From JBFKPQ01 sp041628225 (lineage in GTDB: Bacteria > Actinomycetota > Acidimicrobiia > Spongiisociales > JAENVV01), in NCBI GenBank assembly GCA_041628225.1, contig JBFKPQ010000009.1:1-35836 (forward strand): 35,836 bases of DNA, in the 5' to 3' direction. How positions within the stretch are numbered: the first letter of the stretch is position 1; every line of letters starts with the position of its first letter. Positions 14,869 through 23,280 of this stretch are shown one piece after another. The notes beneath the pieces are model-generated. The model did no database searches. It was given only the letters and a program-made list of their open reading frames with translations, and was not told the origin of the DNA. Position numbers and translations under genes: made by a program.

Positions 14869-15893
14869 TACCAGATGACTTCGTAGGCCGCCGCGTTGAT
14901 ACCGCTGCCCATGCCCATGAGGATGATCCGGTCACCCTTGGACACTCGGCCCGCGTCGACCTGCTTCGACAGCACCATCGGGATGGACGCCGGGCCTGTG
15001 TTGCCGAAGTGCGGGAAGATGCGCGGCACCTTGTCGTGGTCGAGGCCCAACAGGTCACCCATCATCTGCGTGTGCACCTGGCTGATCTGGTGGACGGCGT
15101 ACAGGTCGACGGCCTCGTCCTTGAAGTCGAACCTCGCCGAAGCCTCCTGCCAGCCATCCTTGGCGACGTCCAGGCCCGCCATGAGCAACGCTCGCGTGTC
15201 GGTCTTCATCTCGTCGGGCTGCCCGACGCACAGGTCGTAGTGCCGGGTGTCGGCGCGGATGAGACCTCCGATGAACCGAGGGTTCGCATCATCCGGTTCG
15301 GCGGCCGACACGATCATCGCCGCCGCGCCCGACCCGAGGGTGAGGGTGGCGAACTGCTCCCGGTACATCTCGACGGTCGCAGTCGGTTGCTGCAGCCGGG
15401 CGATGGTCTGCTCGATCGCGAATCGCGAGCCCTCCCCGTCGACGATGATGCCGTGGCGGATCTCTCCTCGCTCGATCATGGCCGCGGCGACCGCCATGCC
15501 GTTCAGGAACCCCAAGCAAGCGTTGCCGAGGTCGAAGTTCAGACAGGCCCGGTGCAGGCCGAGCTTGCCGTGGACGATCGAGGCGGTCGACGGCTCGATG
15601 TAGTCGCGACACACGGACGTGTTGATGAGGATCCCGATGTCGTCCGGGTCGACCCCGGACGACTCGATGACCTTTTCAGCGGCCATGGTGGCCGCATCCG
15701 ACGGCTCGATACCTTCCGGCCAGAAGCGACGCTCGACGATCCCGGCCAGCGACTCGAGGAGTCCCGGCGGCGTGTCGAAGCGTTCGAGGGCGTCGGCCAG
15801 TTGCTCATCGATCTCGCGAGAGGTCACCACGACGGGCGCGTCGACGTGCTCGAGGCCCGTGATGGCAACGTTCTGGTATCGCTGATCGTTCAC
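14868..15893 (-). CDS. oleA: OleA: acyl-CoA condensing thiolase-superfamily enzyme
   Basis: The 341-residue FabH-like enzyme joins two fatty acyl-CoAs head to head to a 2-alkyl-3-ketoacid, the first committed step. 'NTSVCRDYIEPSTA' (91-104) is characteristic of OleA. The nucleophile is Cys126 in 'GNACLGF', and the other catalytic residues are His268 in 'AVHQIS' and Asn298 in 'FGNTGPAS'. The C-terminus 'GMGSGINAA' is intact. The start is GTG 15893 with AAGGA about seven bases upstream. It is first of the oleABCD transcript. The 232-base upstream region, shared with a divergent DUF3179 gene, contains a very strong hairpin. Confidence 0.95.
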   Translation of the reverse strand: MNDQRYQNVAITGLEHVDAPVVVTSREIDEQLADALERFDTPPGLLESLAGIVERRFWPEGIEPSDAATMAAEKVIESSGVDPDDIGILINTSVCRDYIEPSTASIVHGKLGLHRACLNFDLGNACLGFLNGMAVAAAMIERGEIRHGIIVDGEGSRFAIEQTIARLQQPTATVEMYREQFATLTLGSGAAAMIVSAAEPDDANPRFIGGLIRADTRHYDLCVGQPDEMKTDTRALLMAGLDVAKDGWQEASARFDFKDEAVDLYAVHQISQVHTQMMGDLLGLDHDKVPRIFPHFGNTGPASIPMVLSKQVDAGRVSKGDRIILMGMGSGINAAAYEVIW

Positions 15894-15967
15894 TGGCAGT
15901 CCTTCACCGAAAGCCCGGAGAGTCTATCGCACTCGGACCGCAAGCCCGCGTTGTGCGGCGTCACCAT

Positions 15968-16001
15968 GAGAAGCACGGGGCCTGTCGGCCCCGTGCTTCT
16001 C
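15968..16001. other. Strong 15-bp hairpin in the oleA/DUF3179 divergent region
   Basis: Arms 15968-15982 and 15987-16001 are perfectly complementary over 15 bp with loop TGTC. Unlike the other strong hairpins here it is not behind a recognised gene; it lies between two divergent starts, 75 bases ahead of oleA. On the minus strand two smaller stems precede it: GCGGA/TCCGC and GCAA/TTGC within about 16020-16055. This could be the terminator of a short RNA, or an attenuator in the ole leader. The T-tract is poor on the minus strand and short on the plus strand (CCCCCTTTG). I cannot match it to a known riboswitch. Confidence 0.5.
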
Positions 16002-16125
16002 CCCCTTTGCAGCAAGCCGGTTGCGGAGAATGGATCCGCCCTCCCAGCCCACACACACCGTACGACCCCGACCTGAACGGTGGCTGAACGCGCCGCTAGC
16101 CACCACGCCTTGATATCGTCCGCCC

Positions 16126-17505
16126 ATGAGGAGCGGCCTGCTGGTACTGGCCTTGGCGCTCGGTGCGTGTACGGGTTTCGCCACCACCGATACCACTCGA
16201 GCTGTCCAGCCGCCCGGTGCGACAGCGCCTGCCGATGCGCAGCCCGCTGACTCGCTCCCTACGCAAGGACCGGTGGATCCAGCAGCCGTGGTCGCGCTCG
16301 ACGCGGTTGTCGCAGACTTCGGAGGCGGCGTCCCGGTGGGCTCGCTCGGCCCGGTGGCGGACAGCGGTGATGTGCGTCTCGCCTGGGTCCTCGCCGACCT
16401 GATGCGGTTCCTGCTCCCCGGCGAATCGCGCGACCACGTCCAGGGGGTCTATGAGCAGCTCGTCGATGTCCGCCTCGACCCGTTCAACCCATGGGTCGAG
16501 GCAACGAACATTCTGCTGCGCAACGACACGCCCGCGCCGCCTGGCTACGTCACCTGGAAGAGCCGGGTGTTCACGACGATCGACAGCCGCTGGGCACCGT
16601 TCTTCGACGACCCCGAGTCCGAACTCGACTACCGCCTCGTCGGCTGGGGCGGGGTGCTCCCCGACGAGCGGCCGCTCGGATCGGTCGATCTCGGATGTCC
16701 CGGCGGATGCATTCCTGCGCTCGACGATCCCGCCATGGTCCCCGGCGCCGACGCCGACTGGTATCCCGACGACGCCATCGTGTTCGGCATCGTCATCGAT
16801 GAAGACGCCCGGGCGTACCCGAAGAACATCATGGAGGTCCACGAGCTGGTGCTGGACACCGTCGGCGGGACCCGCATCGGCATGCCGTACTGCACACTGT
16901 GTGGCAGTGCGCAGGCCTATGACCTCGACGCGCTCCCTCCCGAGATCGCGACTCCCGTGCTGCGGACGTCCGGCCTGCTGGTCCGTTCCAACAAGCTCAT
17001 GTACGACCTGATCACGTGGTCGGCGTTCGACATGTTCACCGGCCGAGCCGTCACCGGACCGTTGCGGGCCGCCGGGGTGGAGTTGGAGAGGGTTGCCGTG
17101 GTCACGTCGACGTGGGGGGCGTGGAAAGAGGCTCATCCGAGGACCAAGATCGTGGCGCGCGACGGCGGGATTGGACGCGCATACGCGGTCGACCCGCTCC
17201 GTGGGCGAGACGACTTCGGGCCCATCTTCCCCGTCGGGGCCATCGATTCTCGGCTACCGGCCCAAACGCTCGTGTTGGGCGTCGAGACCCCCGAGGGCCG
17301 CGTCGCGGCGTTCCCGGTCGACGAGGCCACCCGGGTGCTGTCGGCGGGCGGTTCGGTCGAACTGGCCGACATCGTGGTGTACCCCTCGGCGGGCGGTCTG
17401 CAGGCCCGCCTGGCCGACGGCACGGACCTCGCCACGTTCGAGGCTTTCTGGTTTGCGTGGAGCCAATTCCATCCGGCGACCGAACTGTGGTTCGACCGGC
17501 CCTGA
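16126..17505 (+). CDS. DUF3179 domain lipoprotein
   Basis: The 459-residue protein begins with a lipoprotein signal ('MRSGLLVLALALGAC', lipid Cys15) and a Pro/Ala/Thr-rich linker to about residue 55. The rest is a DUF3179 domain: 'DDAIVFGIVIDEDARAYP', 'PYCTLCGSAQAYD', 'FDMFTGRAVTGPL' and the end 'FEAFWFAWSQFHPATELW'. Cysteine pairs occur in 'LGCPGGCIPALDDP' and 'PYCTLCGS'. The role of the family is not known. It is anchored outside the cell and stands alone, divergent from oleA. ATG 16126 is the start that exposes the signal peptide. Confidence 0.88.
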   Translation: MRSGLLVLALALGACTGFATTDTTRAVQPPGATAPADAQPADSLPTQGPVDPAAVVALDAVVADFGGGVPVGSLGPVADSGDVRLAWVLADLMRFLLPGESRDHVQGVYEQLVDVRLDPFNPWVEATNILLRNDTPAPPGYVTWKSRVFTTIDSRWAPFFDDPESELDYRLVGWGGVLPDERPLGSVDLGCPGGCIPALDDPAMVPGADADWYPDDAIVFGIVIDEDARAYPKNIMEVHELVLDTVGGTRIGMPYCTLCGSAQAYDLDALPPEIATPVLRTSGLLVRSNKLMYDLITWSAFDMFTGRAVTGPLRAAGVELERVAVVTSTWGAWKEAHPRTKIVARDGGIGRAYAVDPLRGRDDFGPIFPVGAIDSRLPAQTLVLGVETPEGRVAAFPVDEATRVLSAGGSVELADIVVYPSAGGLQARLADGTDLATFEAFWFAWSQFHPATELWFDRP

Positions 17506-17590
17506 AACCTGCCGCGCCGGCTAAAGAAACGGACCCGTATCTGCCGATGATCAGGGTGTTGGCCTTTTCTACGACCAGACCCTGAGGATC

Positions 17591-18445
17591 ATGTACCACC
17601 GCCGTCTCTCATCGATGCTCGTCACCGTTGCGCTGGTGACCGGCCTGCTGGCGATCGCGTCGCCCGCACTCGCCTGCTCTGCGGATCCGACCGCCGCGCC
17701 CAACGCCGACGTGTCAAATCTCGAGGACGATGCCGCCCACTGGGGCATGTACTGCGGCAACACCGTCGATTGGACGGTGTCGAACACCACCGACCCTGCC
17801 ACGCAGGCCATGCTGCTCGACCTGTCGATCCTCGGGGGCGAGCCGTACGCATACGCCCATGCCTACCGGCACCTCCTGCCCGACCTGGAGGCAAACGACT
17901 TCCGCCTGCGGACGAGCTTCAACTACCAGCCAGCCGATGGCGGACCTGCGACCGCGGTCCACGCCCTGCAGTTCGGTATGGAGAGTTGGGCCAACGGCAT
18001 GCGTTACGAGATGGCGCTCGAGTGGGTCAACCGCGGCGATGACACCTCCCAGTGGCGTCTCTGGAACGGCAGCCGGTGGGTCGATACGGGCATCAGCCAG
18101 GACCTCGCCCCGAGTGCGTGGCACACGCTGGAGTTGAAGGCCACGATCACCTCGGATGGCAACGTCCGGTACACGAGCTTCAACATCGATGGCGTCAACC
18201 ACAAACTGGCGATCGAGGTGCCTGCGGTGGCGACCCCCGGCGAGATCGACCGCCTGGCGGTGACCACCAGCGTGGTTGGGAACTTCCAGACCGATCCGTT
18301 CGATGTGTTCTTGGACAACGTCTCCTTGGAACGGTCTGTGAAGTCGGCGGCCAAGACCGACGGTCCCGGCGCCGGCAGCGAACTCGCCCAGGCTCGGCAG
18401 ACGATCGAGAAGGCCGCGAAGGCCGTCACGAAGGGCAAGAAATGA
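17591..18445 (+). CDS. Secreted beta-rich protein, probable concanavalin/laminin-G-like fold, function unknown
   Basis: The 284-residue product has a Sec signal peptide ('MYHRRLSSMLVTVALVTGLLA', cleavage expected after 'ASPALA', near 28). The mature part reads like a jelly-roll lectin-type domain: 'ANDFRLRTSFNYQP', 'ALQFGMESWANGMRYEMALEW', 'WHTLELKATITSDG', and the closing strand 'DPFDVFLDNVSLER'. This arrangement is common in LamG/glucanase-like carbohydrate-binding folds, but I cannot name a family. A Lys/Ala-rich tail (about 245-284) follows. ATG 17591 gives the signal peptide. It lies first in the operon with the STAS and phosphatase genes, so the partner-switch genes may respond to or control this exported protein; that is inference. 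Confidence 0.7.
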   Translation: MYHRRLSSMLVTVALVTGLLAIASPALACSADPTAAPNADVSNLEDDAAHWGMYCGNTVDWTVSNTTDPATQAMLLDLSILGGEPYAYAHAYRHLLPDLEANDFRLRTSFNYQPADGGPATAVHALQFGMESWANGMRYEMALEWVNRGDDTSQWRLWNGSRWVDTGISQDLAPSAWHTLELKATITSDGNVRYTSFNIDGVNHKLAIEVPAVATPGEIDRLAVTTSVVGNFQTDPFDVFLDNVSLERSVKSAAKTDGPGAGSELAQARQTIEKAAKAVTKGKK

Positions 18446-18525
18446 CCATCGCCGTCGCCGCCTTCGCCACTTGGAGCGAGGAGCGCCTGCGCCGTACCAT
18501 GGCGACCCCTACCGAGGAGCACGGC

Positions 18526-18861
18526 ATGGAGTACGTCACGGCCATCGACGACGGCATCGAGATACTGTCGCCGTCCGGCAGGTTTGACGCATTCGCCGCT
18601 CCGCAGATCGCCGAGGAGCTGGCTCGCATCCAGGCCGCTTCGGACCGCCTCGTCGTCGACCTCAGCGCCGTGCCCTTCATCGATTCGACGGGACTCGCCA
18701 CGCTGGTGAGGGCCATGAAGCACGCCCGTGAGCAGAACGCGTCATTCGTGCTGTGCGGACTGGTCGAACCGGTGCGGATCATCTTCGAGCTCACCCGATT
18801 GGATCGCGCGTTCGACATAGCCGACGACTGCGCATCCGCCCTGGCCACGCTGCGGCAATGA
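18526..18861 (+). CDS. STAS-domain anti-sigma factor antagonist
   Basis: The 111-residue protein is a single STAS domain. The phospho-acceptor loop is 'VDLSAVPFIDSTGLATLV', with Ser in IDST, as in RsbV/SpoIIAA. In known systems the kinase (RsbW type) phosphorylates this Ser and the PP2C phosphatase (RsbU type) removes it; the bare form captures the kinase. Start choice: ATG 18526 has GAGGAG six bases upstream. An earlier in-frame ATG (18442) overlaps the previous stop as ATGA and would add 28 residues without family similarity; it may still be used. The stop overlaps the next gene (ATGA). Confidence 0.88.
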   Translation: MEYVTAIDDGIEILSPSGRFDAFAAPQIAEELARIQAASDRLVVDLSAVPFIDSTGLATLVRAMKHAREQNASFVLCGLVEPVRIIFELTRLDRAFDIADDCASALATLRQ

Positions 18862-20621
18862 CCCGTCCGCCGGGTCCACCGGCCGCGGTCGAAACCATCG
18901 TCGAAGCCTGGCTCGAAGATGGCGCCGAACACGTCACCCTCACCGCTCGAGGCCATCCGCCGTGGTCGTGGGGACCGTCCTCTGGTGACGGGACACCGCT
19001 CACCACCAGCGCGTTGACCGTCCTCGTCGAAGGCGACCTACCGGCCGCGCGCATCGCCCACGACACCAAGCTCCTCGTCGAAATCCTCGACCTCGCCGAG
19101 AGCGCGGCCGAGGCCCGGCATCGCCTGGCCACGGTCATGCGCTTCGAGGTCCCGGCCGACGTCGATGTCGCGACCACGCTGCAGTCCACGGTCGACCAGC
19201 TGGCAGATGTGCTGGCAGTTGCCCGGGTCACGATCAACGTCGAGACGGAGGTCGGACCTCGGACGGCAACGTCGGCGGCGCCCGTCGTCGACCCCGATCG
19301 CTCCCAGGAGGCAACCGCGACGCGGGCGCTACCCCTGAACCGCGGCGCCGGTACGCTATCGATCGTCGGAGGAGACGCCATAAACCCGGAAATCCTCGAC
19401 GCACTCGCACGCCGCGCCGCCTCCGCGATCGACCTGTCCATCACCTACGAGGAATCGATCGCGACCGTACGTCTGCAGAACGAATACGAGCTGGCCGAGC
19501 GCGTCCAAAGCCGGATGTTGCCGAGGCGCAGCGTCCCGCAGCTGACGGGTTTCGAGATCTTCGCTGAATCCCGCCCGGCCCGGCTCGTCGGCGGCGACTT
19601 CTGCGACTTCCAGGGAGGCACCGGTCGCCCCACCTTCTTCTCGGTCGGCGATGTGTCCGGAAAGGGGCTGCCGGCCGCGATCCTCATGTCGATGACCATG
19701 GCCACCCTCACCAACAAAGTGGAGTACCTCCCGGAACCCACTCCCGAAGCGATCATCGCCCGGGCCAACGAGGACATGTACAGCCACTTCACCGACGTCG
19801 GCATGTTTGCGACGGCCGTCGTAGGCAAGCTCGACCCCGAGGCTTCGTCGGTGAGTCTCGCCAACGGTGGCCACTCCCCCGTCGTGTACAAGGCGTCCGG
19901 CATGCCACCCGAGCTCATTGCACCGGAAGGTACGCCGCTCGGCGTGCTCGATGAAACGTTTGCCAAGGACCGCACGCTCCGCCTCGCGACCGGAGACGTG
20001 CTCGTCGTGGCGTCGGACGGCCTCAACGAACAGCGCGACTCGCAAGGCGAGATGTTCGGATACCACCGCCTGCTCGCCACCGTGGAGGCCCTCGCCGACC
20101 AGCCCGCCCGCCTCATCGCGATCGGCCTCTTCTCGGCGGTGCGCGCCTTCGCTGGCGGCGCCGAACAAGACGACGACCAGACCGTGCTCGTTGTCCGGGG
20201 CGTGCCACGCACGACTCCCTCGTTCCAAGCCGAATTGGACGCCGACCTCGAAGCGCTCCGCGGCCTGCCGAAGCTCCTCGACGAAGCCATCGCCCGACAT
20301 CCGGGCCGCCGGGCGATCTCCGACGACATCCGCACAGGCCTCGAACTCGCCATCCACGAGGTGCTGACCAACATCGTCGTCCACGGCTATGCCGACACCC
20401 GCGGCTCCATCACGCTGCGGTTCGGTGGCGACACCTCCGAGATCGTCATCGACATCGAAGACCAGGCCCGCGCCTTCGATCCGCTCGAAGCGCCCATGCC
20501 GGACCTCGACGCACCTCAGGTGCATGGCTACGGCATGTTCCTGGTCCGCGAGCTGATGGACACCACCGAGTATGGTCGCCGGGGACAGACGAACCACCTC
20601 CGGCTCATCAAACACCTATGA
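18858..20621 (+). CDS. Fused PP2C-type Ser phosphatase and HATPase anti-sigma kinase (RsbU-RsbW-like)
   Basis: This 587-residue protein has at least three parts. Residues 1-200 include a GAF-like sensor segment (about 95-195: 'DVATTLQSTVDQLADVLAVARVTINVET'). Residues about 205-445 are a SpoIIE/RsbU PP2C phosphatase: 'ELAERVQSRMLP', 'LVGGDFCDF', 'SVGDVSGKGLPAA', 'ANGGHSPVVY' and 'ASDGLNEQRD' hold the metal-binding Asp residues. Residues about 455-587 are a GHKL kinase of RsbW type: N-box 'ELAIHEVLTNIVVHGY', G1 'DIEDQARAFDP', G2 'GYGMFLVRELMD'. Opposed activities in one chain can set the phosphorylation of the flanking STAS proteins. ATG 18858 and the stop overlap both STAS genes (ATGA twice). 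No matching sigma factor is next to it. Cytoplasmic; no membrane segment seen. Confidence 0.92.
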   Translation: MTRPPGPPAAVETIVEAWLEDGAEHVTLTARGHPPWSWGPSSGDGTPLTTSALTVLVEGDLPAARIAHDTKLLVEILDLAESAAEARHRLATVMRFEVPADVDVATTLQSTVDQLADVLAVARVTINVETEVGPRTATSAAPVVDPDRSQEATATRALPLNRGAGTLSIVGGDAINPEILDALARRAASAIDLSITYEESIATVRLQNEYELAERVQSRMLPRRSVPQLTGFEIFAESRPARLVGGDFCDFQGGTGRPTFFSVGDVSGKGLPAAILMSMTMATLTNKVEYLPEPTPEAIIARANEDMYSHFTDVGMFATAVVGKLDPEASSVSLANGGHSPVVYKASGMPPELIAPEGTPLGVLDETFAKDRTLRLATGDVLVVASDGLNEQRDSQGEMFGYHRLLATVEALADQPARLIAIGLFSAVRAFAGGAEQDDDQTVLVVRGVPRTTPSFQAELDADLEALRGLPKLLDEAIARHPGRRAISDDIRTGLELAIHEVLTNIVVHGYADTRGSITLRFGGDTSEIVIDIEDQARAFDPLEAPMPDLDAPQVHGYGMFLVRELMDTTEYGRRGQTNHLRLIKHL

Positions 20622-20902
20622 CCACGATCCCCGTCAGCGGCCGATTCGACACCCTGGCCGCGCCCGACATCAAGGCCGCCCTCGAAGCCGAGTTCGAGGC
20701 GGGAACCCGCACGTTCGTCGTCGATCTCTCGAACGTCTCTTTCATGGACAGCGCCGCACTCGCCGTTCTCGTGTCGCTCATGAAGCGCTGTCGCGCCGAC
20801 GGGGGCGATGTGCGCCTGATCGCTCCGGCTGACGAGGACGCCGCCCGCATCCTGCGCCTGACGCGCTTCGACCTGGTGTTCGACATCCACGAACCGACGT
20901 GA
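20618..20902 (+). CDS. STAS-domain anti-sigma factor antagonist (second copy)
   Basis: This 94-residue STAS domain has the acceptor loop 'VVDLSNVSFMDSAALAVLV', with Ser in MDSA. It differs clearly from the STAS protein before the phosphatase-kinase (DST there, DSA here), so it is not a recent duplication. Two substrates for one bifunctional switch protein suggest that they have different partners or phosphorylation rates. It overlaps the phosphatase-kinase gene (ATGA at 20618) and the flippase (GTGA at 20899). Confidence 0.88.
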   Translation: MTTIPVSGRFDTLAAPDIKAALEAEFEAGTRTFVVDLSNVSFMDSAALAVLVSLMKRCRADGGDVRLIAPADEDAARILRLTRFDLVFDIHEPT

Positions 20903-22173
20903 GCGCCGGCGACCGACGCTCCCTTTGGACGGGCGGGGGCGTGCTCTTCGCCTCGATGACGATCGTCAACCTCGCCAACTACGCGTTCAACCTGATTCTG
21001 GGCAGATGGTTGGGTCCGGCCCCCTACGCCGATCTCGCCCTGATCGCCACGATCACGCTCGTGCTGGTGTTCATGACCACCACCCTGCAGATGGTCGGAG
21101 CCAAGTATTTCGCCGGCGGCGACGGCCTCGCCGCCGCGCCGCTTCGCCGATGGATGTCCGGATGGGCCTGGGCGGCGGGCCTCGGCCTCGGTGCTGCGTT
21201 CGTCGTCGGCGCGCCTGCGCTGGCGACGTTCTTCAACATGGCCAGCCCCTGGCCCTTTCGATTGCTGGGTGCCGGCTTGCCCTTCTACGTCGCCCAGGCA
21301 GTCGAGCGCGGCGCCCTCCAAGGATCTCTGCGCTTCGGAGCGCTGGCGACCACCTATCAGGTCGAGACGTGGGTTCGACTCCTGGGTGGCCTGGCGGCCG
21401 TCGCCATCGGATGGGGCGTCAACGGTGCGGTCGGAGCGATCTCGCTGTCGTTCGTGGCGACCTGGCTGACGGCGCGCGTGGCCGTCGGACGCCTCCCGGA
21501 GGGACCTGCGCTGACCGCGGAGGCGCGCCGCCGGATCACGGCCTTCGCCGGCGCCGTGGTCGTCACGCTGATCGGCGAGATCGTCTTCTCCCACAGCGAC
21601 ATCCTGGTGGTCAAACGGTTCTTTCCTGCCACCGAGGCCGGCTGGTACGCCGCGCTGGCGATCATCGGTCGGGTCGTGTTCTACGCACCGTGGGCGATCA
21701 TCGCCACGATGTTCCCCATCGTTGCCGGGCGTCACGACCGAGGCGAAAGCCACCGGCACCTCTTGCTGGGCTCAGTCGGACTCGTCCTGACCATGGCAGC
21801 AACGATCACGACGATCACCGCCCTGGCCCCGGAGTTCGTCATGGGTCTGTTGTTCGGCGACGCCTACCTCGACGTTGCGCCGCTGTTGTGGAGGTACGCA
21901 CTGGCCACCTCGTTCTTCACGCTCGGCAACGTCATCGTCCACTACCAGCTGTCGATCGACCGCACCTTCGGCAGCTGGCTCACCATGGCCGCCTCGGTGG
22001 CACTACCCGTGACGCTGTGGGTCGTCCACGACACGCTGGAGGTGGTCGTCAACGTGCAGATCTGGCTCATGGGCGCCTTCTTGGCGGTGACGGTCGCGTG
22101 GATGGTGGTGTCAGGACGCGCGGAGTCGCTCGATGTGGATGAGATACCAATCGACCACATCGCCGATCGGTAG
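20899..22173 (+). CDS. Polysaccharide flippase-like membrane protein (MATE/MOP superfamily, Wzx type)
   Basis: The 424-residue protein has about 12 hydrophobic segments. Early 'NLANYAFNLILGRWLGP' is typical of the start of polysaccharide export/oligosaccharide flippases, followed by 'YADLALIATITLVLVFM'. The mid segment 'EIVFSHSDILVVKRFFPATEAGWYAALAIIGRV' is the conserved TM7-8 part. Such proteins move lipid-linked sugar chains across the membrane. The start is GTG 20899 in a GTGA overlap with the STAS gene, so a flippase is co-translated with a partner-switch module. The 3' end overlaps the convergent GT4 gene by 63 bases. Confidence 0.88.
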   Translation: MSAGDRRSLWTGGGVLFASMTIVNLANYAFNLILGRWLGPAPYADLALIATITLVLVFMTTTLQMVGAKYFAGGDGLAAAPLRRWMSGWAWAAGLGLGAAFVVGAPALATFFNMASPWPFRLLGAGLPFYVAQAVERGALQGSLRFGALATTYQVETWVRLLGGLAAVAIGWGVNGAVGAISLSFVATWLTARVAVGRLPEGPALTAEARRRITAFAGAVVVTLIGEIVFSHSDILVVKRFFPATEAGWYAALAIIGRVVFYAPWAIIATMFPIVAGRHDRGESHRHLLLGSVGLVLTMAATITTITALAPEFVMGLLFGDAYLDVAPLLWRYALATSFFTLGNVIVHYQLSIDRTFGSWLTMAASVALPVTLWVVHDTLEVVVNVQIWLMGAFLAVTVAWMVVSGRAESLDVDEIPIDHIADR

Positions 22174-23280
22174 GCCCTGCGACGCTCGGAAGTTCCGTTC
22201 CGCTTGGTACCGCCGCCGTCCGTCGTCGTCGAGGAGCCGGCGGATCGCATCGGCCATCGACGCCGGGTCGGCCGGCTCGAAGTACTCGCCTTGAAACCCT
22301 TCCTCCTCGATCAGTTCGACGAAGTCGCCGATCCTCGGCAATACGACCGGCTTGGCGTGGTCGCCCGCTTGGTGCAGGACACCGGAGCTGCCGGTGGTGG
22401 CGGTGTAGGGAAGCACGACCATGGCAGATCCTCTGAACAGAGCCGGTACGTCCTCTTCTGCCACGTATCCCGTGAACTCGATGCCGGGCGTGGACGCGTA
22501 CCGTGCTTCGAGGGCCTCGAGATAGCCGGGTGCGTTGGGGTTGTTGGTTCCGGCGATGCACAGTTCGAGTTCGCGCTCCTGGCGCAGCTCGACGAACGCC
22601 TCCAGCAGTTCGTCGACCCGCTTGTAGGTTCCCCACTTTCCGAATGCCAAGAGCCGGGGAGGCCCATCCGGTAGGTCAAACGAGGGCTCCGGGACCTGTT
22701 CGAACGAGCCGTGGGGCAGCAGCGCGACGTTGTCGGCGCCGTACTCCGATGCGAGGAACTCGACGTACTTCGGAATCGTGACCGCCACCAGGTGGGCGCG
22801 CAAGATGAGACGTGTGACGATGCGCGTACCACCCCGGATGATCGCACGGGCCATACGACTTCCCCCAAAGCCAGCCGCGTCGAGGTCGACCAGATCGGCG
22901 AGGTTGTGCAGGAGGACGATCGTCGTGGTGCCCGTGAATCGAAGGAGTCCTGGCGTGAGCAGGCCGAGCGCGGCGGGCACCTTGCGGTCGCCGAACGTGG
23001 CGTACTGGGCGTTGAAGATGACCGCATCGACGTCGAGCGATCGGACGGTTCGCCAGATCCTGACGATGTTCCCCAGCGCGTTGTGCCGCCACGCCGGGAT
23101 CACCGTCAACCGCTCGGATGATGCGTAGGTGCCATCCGAAAGGTCGTCGCTGAGCGCGTAGACATGGCCGACTTCGTCCTTCTCGAGCAAGGCACCGATG
23201 AAGTGGTACCCGTACTCGTTGAGCGACGATCGGCTGGGGGGTACCGCCCCCACGACGGCGATGTTTAGCTTCTCTCCCAT
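22111..23280 (-). CDS. Glycosyltransferase family 4 protein
   Basis: This 389-residue GT-B enzyme has the N-terminal Rossmann part 'LNIAVVGAVPPSRSSLNEYG'. The C-terminal donor domain has 'LLAFGKWGTYKRVDELLEAF', 'ELCIAGTNN', 'EFTGYVAEEDVPALFRGSAMVVLPYTA' and 'SGVLHQAG'. This matches GT4 transferases, which use nucleotide-sugars to build surface glycans. The acceptor is unknown. ATG 23280 overlaps the previous stop (TGATG); the open frame upstream is not coding. It is last of the minus-strand glycan operon and converges with the flippase, sharing 63 bases. Confidence 0.9.
   Translation of the reverse strand: MGEKLNIAVVGAVPPSRSSLNEYGYHFIGALLEKDEVGHVYALSDDLSDGTYASSERLTVIPAWRHNALGNIVRIWRTVRSLDVDAVIFNAQYATFGDRKVPAALGLLTPGLLRFTGTTTIVLLHNLADLVDLDAAGFGGSRMARAIIRGGTRIVTRLILRAHLVAVTIPKYVEFLASEYGADNVALLPHGSFEQVPEPSFDLPDGPPRLLAFGKWGTYKRVDELLEAFVELRQERELELCIAGTNNPNAPGYLEALEARYASTPGIEFTGYVAEEDVPALFRGSAMVVLPYTATTGSSGVLHQAGDHAKPVVLPRIGDFVELIEEEGFQGEYFEPADPASMADAIRRLLDDDGRRRYQAERNFRASQGLPIGDVVDWYLIHIERLRAS

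Noticed and set aside
15968..16100. An SRP RNA or tRNA in the structured region ahead of oleA
   Set aside because: The conserved GGAAGG-type SRP tip and a cloverleaf are both missing on either strand.
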